This document shows positions 1 through 7,576 of a stretch of 40,026 nt of DNA, one piece after another. The position numbers were made by a program, and so were the translations under genes. Within the stretch, counting starts at the first letter, position 1. Every line of letters begins with the position of its first letter. A model generated the notes under the pieces. The model saw nothing but the letters and a program-made list of their open reading frames with translations, was not told the DNA's origin and searched no databases. The DNA is taken from positions 1 through 40,026 of the forward strand of contig CAYOZN010000037.1 in the NCBI GenBank assembly GCA_964408455.1. The letters are read 5' to 3'. The stretch comes from CAYOZN01 sp964408455. GTDB taxonomy: Bacteria > Planctomycetota > Phycisphaerae > UBA1845 > UTPLA1.

Positions 1-1550
1 GGCACGATCGAGCCGTAGTCGAAGCGGATGATCAGCTCCATCCGGAGCGCGACCCGGCCCCGCCGGCCCTCCACGATCCGCACCACGTCGCGCTCGGGCG
101 TGCGCGGGGGCATGTAGTCGATGAGCGCCACCACGCCGTCGGCCGTCTCGAGCTCGGTCTCGAGGACGAGCGTGCCCGGGCGGTAGCGCCGGCTGACGCG
201 GCGGACCTCGCCCACGGGCATCTTTGCCCGCTTGGCGATCTCTTCCATGGTGGCCTCGCGGCCGAGCTCCTGGAGCAGTTCGCGCGAGATGTTCCGCAGG
301 CGGCTCATCGTCTCGATCATGTGGACGGGGATGCGGATGGTTCGGGCATGATCGGCGATGGCCCGCGTGATGGCCTGGCGAATCCACCACGTGGCATAGG
401 TGCTGAACTTGTAGCCGCGCTTGTATTCGTACTTGTCGACGGCGCGCATCAGGCCCGTGTTGCCTTCCTGGATGATGTCGAGGAAGGGCAGGCCGCGGTT
501 GCGATACTTCTTGGCGATCGACACGACCAGGCGCAGGTTACCGCCGGAGAGCTTGCGCTTGGCGTCTTCATACTCGGCGAAGACGCGGCGGATGTTGATC
601 ACGCGGCGGCGGAGCATCTCCGGCGTTTCGAGGACAAGATCCATGAAGCCGGCCAGCTCGTCGCGCATGGCCTCGGTCTCTTCGACCGGCATGGTGGCGA
701 CCTGCTTGCGGTCGGCGAGGATGCGCTGAAGCTCGGTCATCTTGTCGGAGAGGGCGAACAGCTTGCGCATCATGGGCGTGACGCGGCTGGTGCGCAGTGC
801 CAGCTCTTCGAAAAGGCGGACGGCCTTGCGGCGGCGGGTATTGATGCGGCGCCACACGTCGATCTTGGCCTTGTCGTCGAGACCGCCTTCCTGAAGCGTC
901 ACCCAGTCCTGCTGGTTGAGCTCCATCAGCTTGCGGGCGGTGCCGAGGTTGCCGGGCAGGCGCGACAGGACGGCCTGCTTGGCCTGGTTCTCGCCGCTGG
1001 AGATCTTCATGGTGCGATCGAACGGCAGCACGCCGTCGTGCACGTTCTGGAGGATGTCCGCCGCGGCGGCCAGGCTGCAATCGGACTCCAGCACCATCCG
1101 CCGGAAGGCCATTCGCGTCAGTTCGATTTTCTTGGCAAGGGCGATCTCCTGGCTGCGCGTCAGCAGCGGAATCTCGCCCATCTGCGTGAGATACATCCGC
1201 ACCGGATCGTCGATGCGGCGGCTGGGAGTCTCGAGCGGGAGTTCGTCCTCGGGAGTCGCGACAGTGGCATCCTTGGCGGCCTGCTCGGCGGGGCCGGCCT
1301 GCTTGGGCCGCTCGCCGTCCTCCACCATCTCGATGCCCATTTCCTCAAGTCGCAAAAACAGGTTCTCGAGGCGCTCCGGCACGACGGCGTCGTCCGGCAG
1401 GGCCTCGTTGAATTCGTCCCAGGTCAGATAGCCGACCTGTCGGCCCTTTTCGACCAGCTCGGTGAGGCCAAGCGCGGCAAACTCACTTTCGTCGACCGGG
1501 CGTGCGGGGACCGTCGCCTCGGCGGATTTCTTTGTTGCGACCTTCGTCAT
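1..1550 (-). CDS. rpoD: RNA polymerase primary sigma factor, partial, joined in frame to a GH15-like segment
   Basis: Housekeeping sigma-70 factor that directs RNA polymerase to promoters. From the ATG at 1550 it shows region 1.1, region 1.2 (DDPVRMYLTQMGEIPLLTR), a short non-conserved insert, and region 2 with the NLRLVVSIAKKYRNRGLPF and FSTYATWWIRQAITRAIAD blocks. It continues into the start of region 3 (ELGREATMEEIAKRAKMP). Homology stops near residue 452 (about 195-206). A normal RpoD continues with a block like LKIARQPISL; here the frame reads SRRYRPGTLVLETE and then MPPRTPE, RIVEGRRGRV and IIRFDYGSIVP, which I recognise as the N-terminal domain of GH15 glucoamylase/trehalase-type enzymes. 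Regions 3.1-4.2, including the -35-binding helix, are therefore missing. It lies 218 bp downstream of dnaG, as in macromolecular-synthesis operons. The sigma identity up to residue 452 is secure; the rest is probably a chimeric join. Confidence 0.9.
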   Translation of the reverse strand, partial: MTKVATKKSAEATVPARPVDESEFAALGLTELVEKGRQVGYLTWDEFNEALPDDAVVPERLENLFLRLEEMGIEMVEDGERPKQAGPAEQAAKDATVATPEDELPLETPSRRIDDPVRMYLTQMGEIPLLTRSQEIALAKKIELTRMAFRRMVLESDCSLAAAADILQNVHDGVLPFDRTMKISSGENQAKQAVLSRLPGNLGTARKLMELNQQDWVTLQEGGLDDKAKIDVWRRINTRRRKAVRLFEELALRTSRVTPMMRKLFALSDKMTELQRILADRKQVATMPVEETEAMRDELAGFMDLVLETPEMLRRRVINIRRVFAEYEDAKRKLSGGNLRLVVSIAKKYRNRGLPFLDIIQEGNTGLMRAVDKYEYKRGYKFSTYATWWIRQAITRAIADHARTIRIPVHMIETMSRLRNISRELLQELGREATMEEIAKRAKMPVGEVRRVSRRYRPGTLVLETELETADGVVALIDYMPPRTPERDVVRIVEGRRGRVALRMELIIRFDYGSIV

Positions 1551-1750
1551 GCGGCCTATCGCTCCAGTTCTGCGTTCTTACGCCATGGCGGAAGCAGTGT
1601 CTTTGTGTGGGCATCCACTCAGTGCCGACACCTCGTGCGGCGAAAAATCTCGCCGCGGGCGACTACCGCTTCCGCGCCGGCCGATCGTCACATGACGTAC
1701 GGGGCCGGCTGCCTGCCTGCGGAATTCCTGTTGTCCTTACGCTCAGCTGT

Positions 1751-1768
1751 CACCGGCTCCGCCGGTTT
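1751..1768 (+). other. Small hairpin beside the dnaG stop
   Basis: A 6-bp stem (ACCGGC/GCCGGT) with a 3-nt loop sits immediately after the dnaG stop codon. Read on the plus strand it is followed by TTTT, so it could stop antisense transcription entering dnaG. Read on the minus strand there is no U-run, so it is unlikely to separate dnaG from rpoD. Function uncertain. Confidence 0.25.
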
Positions 1769-3667
1769 TCACGGTCCCTTCGATGCATCGGCGTCGCCCA
1801 TTCGCGGGACTGCCAGATGCCGCCGGGCCGCAAAACCTCCGGAGGATCGCACCAGTTCGACCAGCTCGCGCGCCGCGTTCAATTCTGCGCCGGCGCAGTC
1901 GGCATCGGTCGTGTCGGTCGCCTCTCGGGCCCCTTCCGTGGGGACTTGATCGCGCGGCTGGCGGATGGCGGCAACGAGTTGGTCGTAGAGGTCGTGCTCG
2001 CGTGCCGACTGCATGCGCCGCACTGCGCCGTCTACAACTGCCTCAAAATTGCCGCGCCGTTCGCCGGCCAGGTGCAGATCGGTGATCAATCCGGCTGTTT
2101 CCGGATCATCGAACCGACTGATAAACCGCGCGATGGAGAATTCGTCACCTTCCTCCCGCAGCGATTCCACCAGGCCGCGGGCGATGTTCCTCAGCGTCTC
2201 GTCCCGGCACAATTCGGGATCGAACTCGACGGCAGCCGCGGCATAATGTCGCGGCTCGTTCAGCAGCACGGCCACCAACTCGCGCATGGCCGCCGTCACT
2301 TCGTCGCCAAAGCGGCGATCGGGCGCGCGGACCGTGCCGCTCGATGCGGCCACGGGCGCCTGCCTCGCCGCCCTGCGCCATATACGATGGGCCTCTTCAC
2401 TGGAGAGGCCCAGGAACTTCCCGACCTGGTTAAGAATCAACCCCCTCTGAATGGGATCGGATGCTCCGACCTGCGGACTGCCAGCGAGCAGGGATATGAA
2501 ATCCTCAATTGCCCGGCGGCGTTCAGGACCCGAGTCCGCGTCGCGATAGCGCCCGCGCATCTGATTCCATTTGAATTCTAGCGCTTCACAGGCCGAGGTC
2601 AAAACGGCTGAAAAGGCGTCCGACCCTTTTGAAATAAGCAGATCCGCGGGGTCCTTACCTTCTGGGACGTGCGACAGGCGAACATCCAGCCGCTCGGCCA
2701 GAAGCGTGGACAGGGAACGATCCGCCGCCGCCCGGCCGGCGTCGTCCGAGTCGAAGATAACAACGACGCGATCGACATATCTTTTCAATGAGCGGGCGTG
2801 GTCGGGTGTCAATGCGGTGCCCAGGGTGGCCACCACGTTGGCAAAGCCAGACTGGTGGGCGACCAGGCAATCCAGATATCCCTCCACCACGATGGCCTCT
2901 CTCGACTGGGCCATGCGATCGCGAGCGATATCCAGCCCGAAAAGGCACTTGCTCTTGTCGAATATGGCCGTCTGAGGCGAATTCAGGTACTTGGCCGGAT
3001 CGTCTCCGAGCGTGCGGCCGCCGAAGCCGATGACCCGGCCCAACGCGTCCCGAATGGGGAACATCAGGCGGTGGCGGAAGGCGCTGTAAAGCGAGCCGTC
3101 CTGCCTTGTTTTCGCAAGCCCGGCTGCCGCCAGGAGGCGCTCCGGAATGCCCGCGGCGCGGGCCGCAAGGACCATTGCATCCCATGAATCAGGCGCAAAG
3201 CCCAGGGCGAACTTTTCGACCCAGGCCGGTTCGATGCCGCGCTGCTGAGCGTAGGACCGGGCAGCCTCACCAACATCCAGAGCGAGTTGTTTCGCGAACC
3301 ACTTGGCCGCCCAGCGATTGACGCGCTCGAGATCGGAGGGGCCGAAAGTGCCGGTCGGTCGGGCGCGGGCAGGCTCAAGATCGATCCCGGCCCGACGGGC
3401 GAGGATTTCGAGGGCCTCGGGAAACGGAACGCCTTCTTTTTGCTGGATGAACTTGAAGACGTCACCTCCGGCGCCGCAGCCGAAGCACTTGTAAATCTGC
3501 TTGGCCGGTACGACGTGGAACGATGGGGTTTTCTCGTTGTGGAAGGGGCACAAAGCTCTGAAATCCCGGCCGGCGCGCTTCAGGGTCACGTAGGACGAGA
3601 CGACATCCACAATGTCGCTCGCTTGGCGCACCTGCTCCGTCTTTGACGCCCGATCCCGTCCGATCAC
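1769..3667 (-). CDS. dnaG: DNA primase DnaG
   Basis: Synthesises RNA primers at the replication fork with the replicative helicase. Using the GTG at 3667 as start (632 residues), a CHC2 zinc-binding domain is seen with C40, H43, C61 and C64 (LCPFHNEKTPSF, KCFGCG). The catalytic core follows (FRHRLMFPI, GFGGRTL), then the TOPRIM signature: E262 in VVEGYLD and D306/D308 in IFDSDDAG. The C-terminal ~200 residues are the variable helicase-interaction region. The frame stays open upstream to a TTG at 3739, but family members begin only about 15-20 residues before the DIVDVVSSYV motif, and a GGACGGG lies just ahead of the GTG, so I prefer 3667. rpoD follows on the same strand. A promoter and a leader terminator lie upstream. 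Confidence 0.95.
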   Translation of the reverse strand: MIGRDRASKTEQVRQASDIVDVVSSYVTLKRAGRDFRALCPFHNEKTPSFHVVPAKQIYKCFGCGAGGDVFKFIQQKEGVPFPEALEILARRAGIDLEPARARPTGTFGPSDLERVNRWAAKWFAKQLALDVGEAARSYAQQRGIEPAWVEKFALGFAPDSWDAMVLAARAAGIPERLLAAAGLAKTRQDGSLYSAFRHRLMFPIRDALGRVIGFGGRTLGDDPAKYLNSPQTAIFDKSKCLFGLDIARDRMAQSREAIVVEGYLDCLVAHQSGFANVVATLGTALTPDHARSLKRYVDRVVVIFDSDDAGRAAADRSLSTLLAERLDVRLSHVPEGKDPADLLISKGSDAFSAVLTSACEALEFKWNQMRGRYRDADSGPERRRAIEDFISLLAGSPQVGASDPIQRGLILNQVGKFLGLSSEEAHRIWRRAARQAPVAASSGTVRAPDRRFGDEVTAAMRELVAVLLNEPRHYAAAAVEFDPELCRDETLRNIARGLVESLREEGDEFSIARFISRFDDPETAGLITDLHLAGERRGNFEAVVDGAVRRMQSAREHDLYDQLVAAIRQPRDQVPTEGAREATDTTDADCAGAELNAARELVELVRSSGGFAARRHLAVPRMGDADASKGP

Positions 3668-3763
3668 ATCAACCCGTCCGTGGTACTTTGGCTTCCTTGC
3701 AAGTTCGCGCGCAATCGGCCGTAAAGTACTGCAAAACAAAAATTTGCCGCTGTTCCTTGCCCC

Positions 3764-3782
3764 AAAAACCCCCGAGCGGGGG
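3764..3782 (-). terminator. Terminator-like hairpin in the dnaG leader
   Basis: On the minus strand CCCCC-gctc-GGGGG is followed directly by TTTTT, a compact intrinsic terminator. It lies about 10 nt after the predicted start of transcription and about 100 nt before the dnaG start, so it would act on the dnaG-rpoD transcript as an attenuator or partial terminator. The 5-bp stem is short but all G-C. Confidence 0.45.
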
Positions 3783-3798
3783 TGATATGAGACCTTTT

Positions 3799-3827
3799 AA
3801 TATAACACCAACATTGCCAAGCGGCAA
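3799..3827 (-). promoter_or_regulatory. Predicted sigma-70 promoter of dnaG-rpoD
   Basis: Read on the minus strand: -35 TTGCCG (3822-3827), 17-nt spacer, -10 TATATT (3799-3804), in an AT-rich patch that stands out from the local GC-rich sequence. Transcription would start near 3792 and run into the leader hairpin before dnaG. Confidence 0.45.
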
Positions 3828-3839
3828 ATAAATGCTTGA

Positions 3840-4280
3840 AAAAAGGGCCAGTGTCATTGCAACCCTATAGGACGTAGCAGGTTGCGGCTGCTTTTGTAAG
3901 CGGGACGATCGGGTCAAGGAACAAGCGATTTCAGGCCCCATACTGACCTCCTTTGCGGACATTCGCGGTGGTGAATTTTCCGCAGGTTTGCGCGGCCCGG
4001 CAGGCACTGCCACGTTCCGGCAGGAATTGCCGGCGCCGCATCCGATTGGAGCCAGCAGGTCCGCCGAGTGCCACGCACTAGTCGCTTCGCAACGTAGTCA
4101 GCGCGGTATGCGGCAGATCACGCCCCGGTAATTTCACAACACCCGGAGTCGGCGCTCGCTGGTCGTGAATCAGCGCAATTCGCGACACCAGTGTCGCCGC
4201 CATCGCTACGGCCGGTAACCGATGGCTGTAAATGGCCGTTTTTCTTCACAATCTGCGACAGGTTCGCGGCGCATAAAAGC
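3840..4280. other. Gene-free stretch between the dnaG promoter and the secretin promoter
   Basis: About 440 bases with no convincing coding frame: the open frames here lack ribosome-binding sites and recognisable protein sequence. The stretch separates two divergent transcription units. The only structure I see is a weak plus-strand hairpin at 4208-4243. Confidence 0.5.
4208..4243 (+). terminator. Weak terminator-like hairpin with T-run
   Basis: ACGGCC (4208-4213) can pair with GGCCGT (4234-4239) across a 20-nt loop, followed by a T-run to 4243. No plus-strand gene ends just upstream, so it either ends an unseen short transcript or is fortuitous. Confidence 0.2.
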
Positions 4281-4309
4281 TTGCATTCGCAAGACCATCT
4301 GCGTAAAGT
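4281..4309 (+). promoter_or_regulatory. Predicted promoter of the secretin gene
   Basis: -35 TTGCAT (4281-4286), 17-nt spacer, -10 TAAAGT (4304-4309). It would give a leader of about 225 nt before the ATG at 4541. Confidence 0.35.
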
Positions 4310-4540
4310 TGAACGCTATCAGGGGTGAAACGCCTGAAGCAAGGCACGGCCGTCGAATTCAGCTTTACATCCCTCCCTCGGTCTTCGACGGCAGCCCCGC
4401 GCGGCACAGGCAGAACGGCACGGTACAGACCTACCAGCCCACCGGCCCAAACGGCTATGATTTTCAGGAAGCTAAGCTTGCATTCTCGCACAGGTTCGTG
4501 CATTGCGCGAGCCGATAGACCCGCTCGTAAGGAGAACCCC

Positions 4541-7441
4541 ATGCGGTCCAAGACGCTTCTCGGCGCGTTGCTTCTGGCGTTGACGCTTGGCGTCAGCCTC
4601 GCCCGTGCGGACGATTCCACTTCCGCCGCCGATCGCCTGGCCAAGGCCGTACGCCTGTACGACGAGGGCCAGTACGAGCAGTCGCGCAAGCTGCTGAACG
4701 AAATCGACAAGGGCGACTTGAGTTCGGAGGATGACCAGCTCCGGCTCGATCACTACCTCAACAAGACCGCCATCGCCATCACGGCCATCGCCAAGGTCAA
4801 GGCCGATCTCAACGCCGGCGATCTGGCATTCAACGCCAGCAAGTACGAAGAGGCTCGCGGCTACTACGCTGCCGTCATGCTGGCCGACTTCGCCACCGTC
4901 GAGCAGAAATCGTTCGCCCAGAAGCGCGTCGACATGATCGACACCAAGACCGGCCAGCTCGTCGCCTCCGACAAGAAGGCACAGGAGGAATTCGTTCCGC
5001 CGCCGCCGCCCGAACGCTCCCTGGTCGACGAGCTTGCCGCCGAAAACGCCCTGCTCTGGCAGAAGGCGGTCGCCAGCTATCGCGATGCCGAGCGGCGGAT
5101 TCGCGAGGCCGTGCTGAACAATGACTTCGTCGAGGCCCGCCGCCTGCTGGATGCCGCCCGGCAACTCATCGAAGCCAATCGGCGCTATGCCACACCCGCC
5201 TCCGACTACGAGCTGCTTCGCCAGCAGGCTCGCGATCTGGAAGGCTTCATCGAATCCGAACAGCGCGCCTACGAAGAGCAGATCGTCATCAGCAAACAGC
5301 GCGAGATCGCCCAGCGCGAGGAAGAGCGCATCCAACAGGTCGAGGCCACCAAGCTTCGGCAGGTGAACGAACTGATGGAGCGGGCCCGCGAACTCCAGCG
5401 CGAGCGCAAGCTGGACGAGGCGGTCGAGGTCCTCAACCAGGTCCTCGCCATCGATCCCCTCAACGGCAACGCCGCCTGGATGCGCGACACCCTTGAGGAC
5501 CTGGTGCAGAACATCCGCGCGGTCGACATCAACTTGATCAACAAGACCGAAGAGCAGAGGCTGCTCATCTCGACCACCGAGGACCGCGTTCCCTATCACG
5601 AGAACATCCGCTATCCCAAGAACTGGCTCGAGATTCGCGCCAAGCGCAAGAGCACCGAAGAACTGGGCGACAGCCCCGAGACCGTCCGCGCCCGCGAGCG
5701 GCTGAAGACCGTCGCCCCGGAAATTCGCTTCGACAGCCTTCCCTTTGAAGAGGTCATCGAAAAGATCCGCGCACTGACGAATCTCAACATCGTCCCCAAC
5801 TGGTCGGCCCTCGAGGCGGCCGCCGTCGAGAAGGACGCCGAAGTCAGCCTTCGCCTCAACAACGTCAGCTTCGACAAGGTTCTCGATCTGATCCTCGATG
5901 AAGTCGGCGCCGGCGAAGTCGAGCTCGCCTACGTCATCGACGACGGCGTCATCTCGATCTCCACTCGCGAAGACCTCAGCCGCAAGACCAAGACGCTGGT
6001 CTACAACGTGCAGGACCTGCTCATCAGCGTGCCCACCTTCCGCGGTCAGCCGATCACGCTCGATCAGCTCGGCCAGCAGGGCGATCAGCCCGGCGGTATC
6101 GCCGGCGGCCGCTTCATTGAAGGTGGCGGCGGCGGCGCCGGCGGCGGCGGCGGCCAGGGCCTCTTCGGCGGCGGCGGTCAGCAGGACGACGACGAACTCG
6201 ATCAGCAGGACGAAGATCCGCTGGAGCCGATCATCGACCTCATCCAGGCGACGATCGATCCCGAGAGCTGGCGCGAGGCCGGCGGAAACGTCGGTTCGAT
6301 TTCCTCGCTCCAGCAGCAGCTCATCGTCACGCAGACGACCACGGCCCACAACCACCTGCGTGATCTGCTCCGCCAGTTGCGCCAGGCCCGCGCCCTTCAG
6401 ATCGCCGTCGAAGCCCGATACATCACCGTATCGCGAAACTGGGTCGAGCAAATCGGCGTCGACCTCGACGTCGTTCTGAACAACGGCAATGCCGGCTTCG
6501 ATCGAACGACTATTCTGGATCCGGCCACCAACAACCCGGTGCTCGTGCCGCGGCAGTTCGTGCGTAACGGATTCACGCCTGGTGCTCCGAGCGGCGTCGG
6601 CATCACATTGCCGACACAGCCTTTCGGTCAGCCGTTCGGCCAGCCCGGCCTGGTCCCTGCACCGGGCAACGTCGGTCCTGGCTGGGGCAGCGGTACCTCC
6701 ATTCCGATCGTAAACAACACCATCGACCTGGCGGGCCCGGCCGATACCAACATCCCCGGCTCGCTCGGCAGCCTTGTCAACACCACGCCGGCCTTCCAGA
6801 TCTTTGGCAGCTTCCTCGACAACATTCAGGTGGACTTCCTGCTGCGTGCGTCGCAGGTTGACCGCCGCTCGTCCGAGCTCGATGCCCCGCGCCTGGTCCT
6901 GTTCAACGGCCAGCGCGCCACATTCGAGAAGTTCATCGAGCAGGACTACATCGCCGCCCTGACGCCGATCGTCGGCGACAATGCCGGTGCCTTCCAGCCT
7001 CGCGTCCTCGCGGCCCTTACCGGTCGCTCGCTCGACGTCCAGGCCACCGCTTCGTCCGATCGGCGATACGTCACCATGACCATCCGCACCTTTACCCAGG
7101 TGACCGGCGACTTCCGGACCGTCTTCTTCGGTGGCTCGCTGTCGGTCGGCTCCGGCTTCATCGAGCTGGCCACGCGGACGACGCAGCGCATTCGCACCAC
7201 GGTCTCGGTGCCCGATGGCGGCACGCTGCTGATCGGCGGCCTGAAGCAGTCCGGCGAACGCGACGTGGATGCGGGCGTGCCGATTCTGTCGCGCATCCCG
7301 ATCCTCAAGCGGGCCTATTCCAACACCAGCAACGTGAAGGATGACCAGGTGCTGCTCATCCTGGTAAAGCCCACCATCATCATCCAGGAAGAGGCCGAGG
7401 CCGACGCCTTCCCGACGTTGCAGGGCGCGACGGAGTTTTAG
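4541..7441 (+). CDS. Outer-membrane secretin (GspD/PilQ superfamily) with N-terminal helical repeats
   Basis: Forms ring-shaped outer-membrane channels in type II, type III or type IV pilus systems. The ATG at 4541 has an AAGGAG site 6 nt upstream and starts a signal peptide (ALLLALTLGVSLARA). Residues ~30-290 are TPR-like and coiled-coil. A secretin N-domain-like part (~390-490) contains IRFDSLPFEEVIEKIRALT. A Gly-rich linker (~520-550), with runs of five G, is followed by an acidic patch. The C-terminal secretin barrel has the hallmark VPDGGTLLIGGL and GVPILSRIPILKRAYS, ending in VLLILVKPTIII. At 966 residues it is longer than most secretins because of the N-terminal repeats. No other secretion or pilus gene lies nearby, so the system it serves is unknown. 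A strong terminator follows at 7501. Confidence 0.9.
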   Translation: MRSKTLLGALLLALTLGVSLARADDSTSAADRLAKAVRLYDEGQYEQSRKLLNEIDKGDLSSEDDQLRLDHYLNKTAIAITAIAKVKADLNAGDLAFNASKYEEARGYYAAVMLADFATVEQKSFAQKRVDMIDTKTGQLVASDKKAQEEFVPPPPPERSLVDELAAENALLWQKAVASYRDAERRIREAVLNNDFVEARRLLDAARQLIEANRRYATPASDYELLRQQARDLEGFIESEQRAYEEQIVISKQREIAQREEERIQQVEATKLRQVNELMERARELQRERKLDEAVEVLNQVLAIDPLNGNAAWMRDTLEDLVQNIRAVDINLINKTEEQRLLISTTEDRVPYHENIRYPKNWLEIRAKRKSTEELGDSPETVRARERLKTVAPEIRFDSLPFEEVIEKIRALTNLNIVPNWSALEAAAVEKDAEVSLRLNNVSFDKVLDLILDEVGAGEVELAYVIDDGVISISTREDLSRKTKTLVYNVQDLLISVPTFRGQPITLDQLGQQGDQPGGIAGGRFIEGGGGGAGGGGGQGLFGGGGQQDDDELDQQDEDPLEPIIDLIQATIDPESWREAGGNVGSISSLQQQLIVTQTTTAHNHLRDLLRQLRQARALQIAVEARYITVSRNWVEQIGVDLDVVLNNGNAGFDRTTILDPATNNPVLVPRQFVRNGFTPGAPSGVGITLPTQPFGQPFGQPGLVPAPGNVGPGWGSGTSIPIVNNTIDLAGPADTNIPGSLGSLVNTTPAFQIFGSFLDNIQVDFLLRASQVDRRSSELDAPRLVLFNGQRATFEKFIEQDYIAALTPIVGDNAGAFQPRVLAALTGRSLDVQATASSDRRYVTMTIRTFTQVTGDFRTVFFGGSLSVGSGFIELATRTTQRIRTTVSVPDGGTLLIGGLKQSGERDVDAGVPILSRIPILKRAYSNTSNVKDDQVLLILVKPTIIIQEEAEADAFPTLQGATEF

Positions 7442-7500
7442 TCTGGCTGCCCTCCGCGACTGGCGGACGGGCTCCTTTGCCAGCCACGGCGTAGAATCTG

Positions 7501-7538
7501 AGGCCGGTCGTTCGATATGTCGGGCGACCGGCCTTTTT
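7501..7538 (+). terminator. Strong intrinsic terminator after the secretin gene
   Basis: A perfect 10-bp stem, AGGCCGGTCG (7501-7510) with CGACCGGCCT (7525-7534), a 14-nt loop and a T-run to 7538, 60 nt after the secretin stop. An ATG at 7517, in frame with the next gene, lies inside the loop, which argues that the next gene starts further downstream. Confidence 0.85.
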
Positions 7539-7576
7539 CATTGGCCGATATATTCGCGGTACACGACGCGACTCGC

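Noticed and set aside
321..1949. Plus-strand open frame of 542 codons
   Set aside because: It is the antisense of rpoD and runs into the end of dnaG; its sequence has no recognisable domain, and the minus-strand frames are clear homologues.
4195..4245. Possible cyclic-di-GMP (GEMM) riboswitch, because of a GGTAACCGATGG-like stretch
   Set aside because: The conserved GACGCAAAGC-type core and paired helices are missing; only the short end-motif resemblance remains.
4222..4518. 98-codon plus-strand frame upstream of the secretin
   Set aside because: It crosses the predicted promoter, has no ribosome-binding site, and its translation is not protein-like.
4472..6451. Minus-strand open frame of 659 codons
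   Set aside because: Antisense of the secretin gene. Its Leu/Val/Asp-rich composition is what strong codon bias on the other strand produces.
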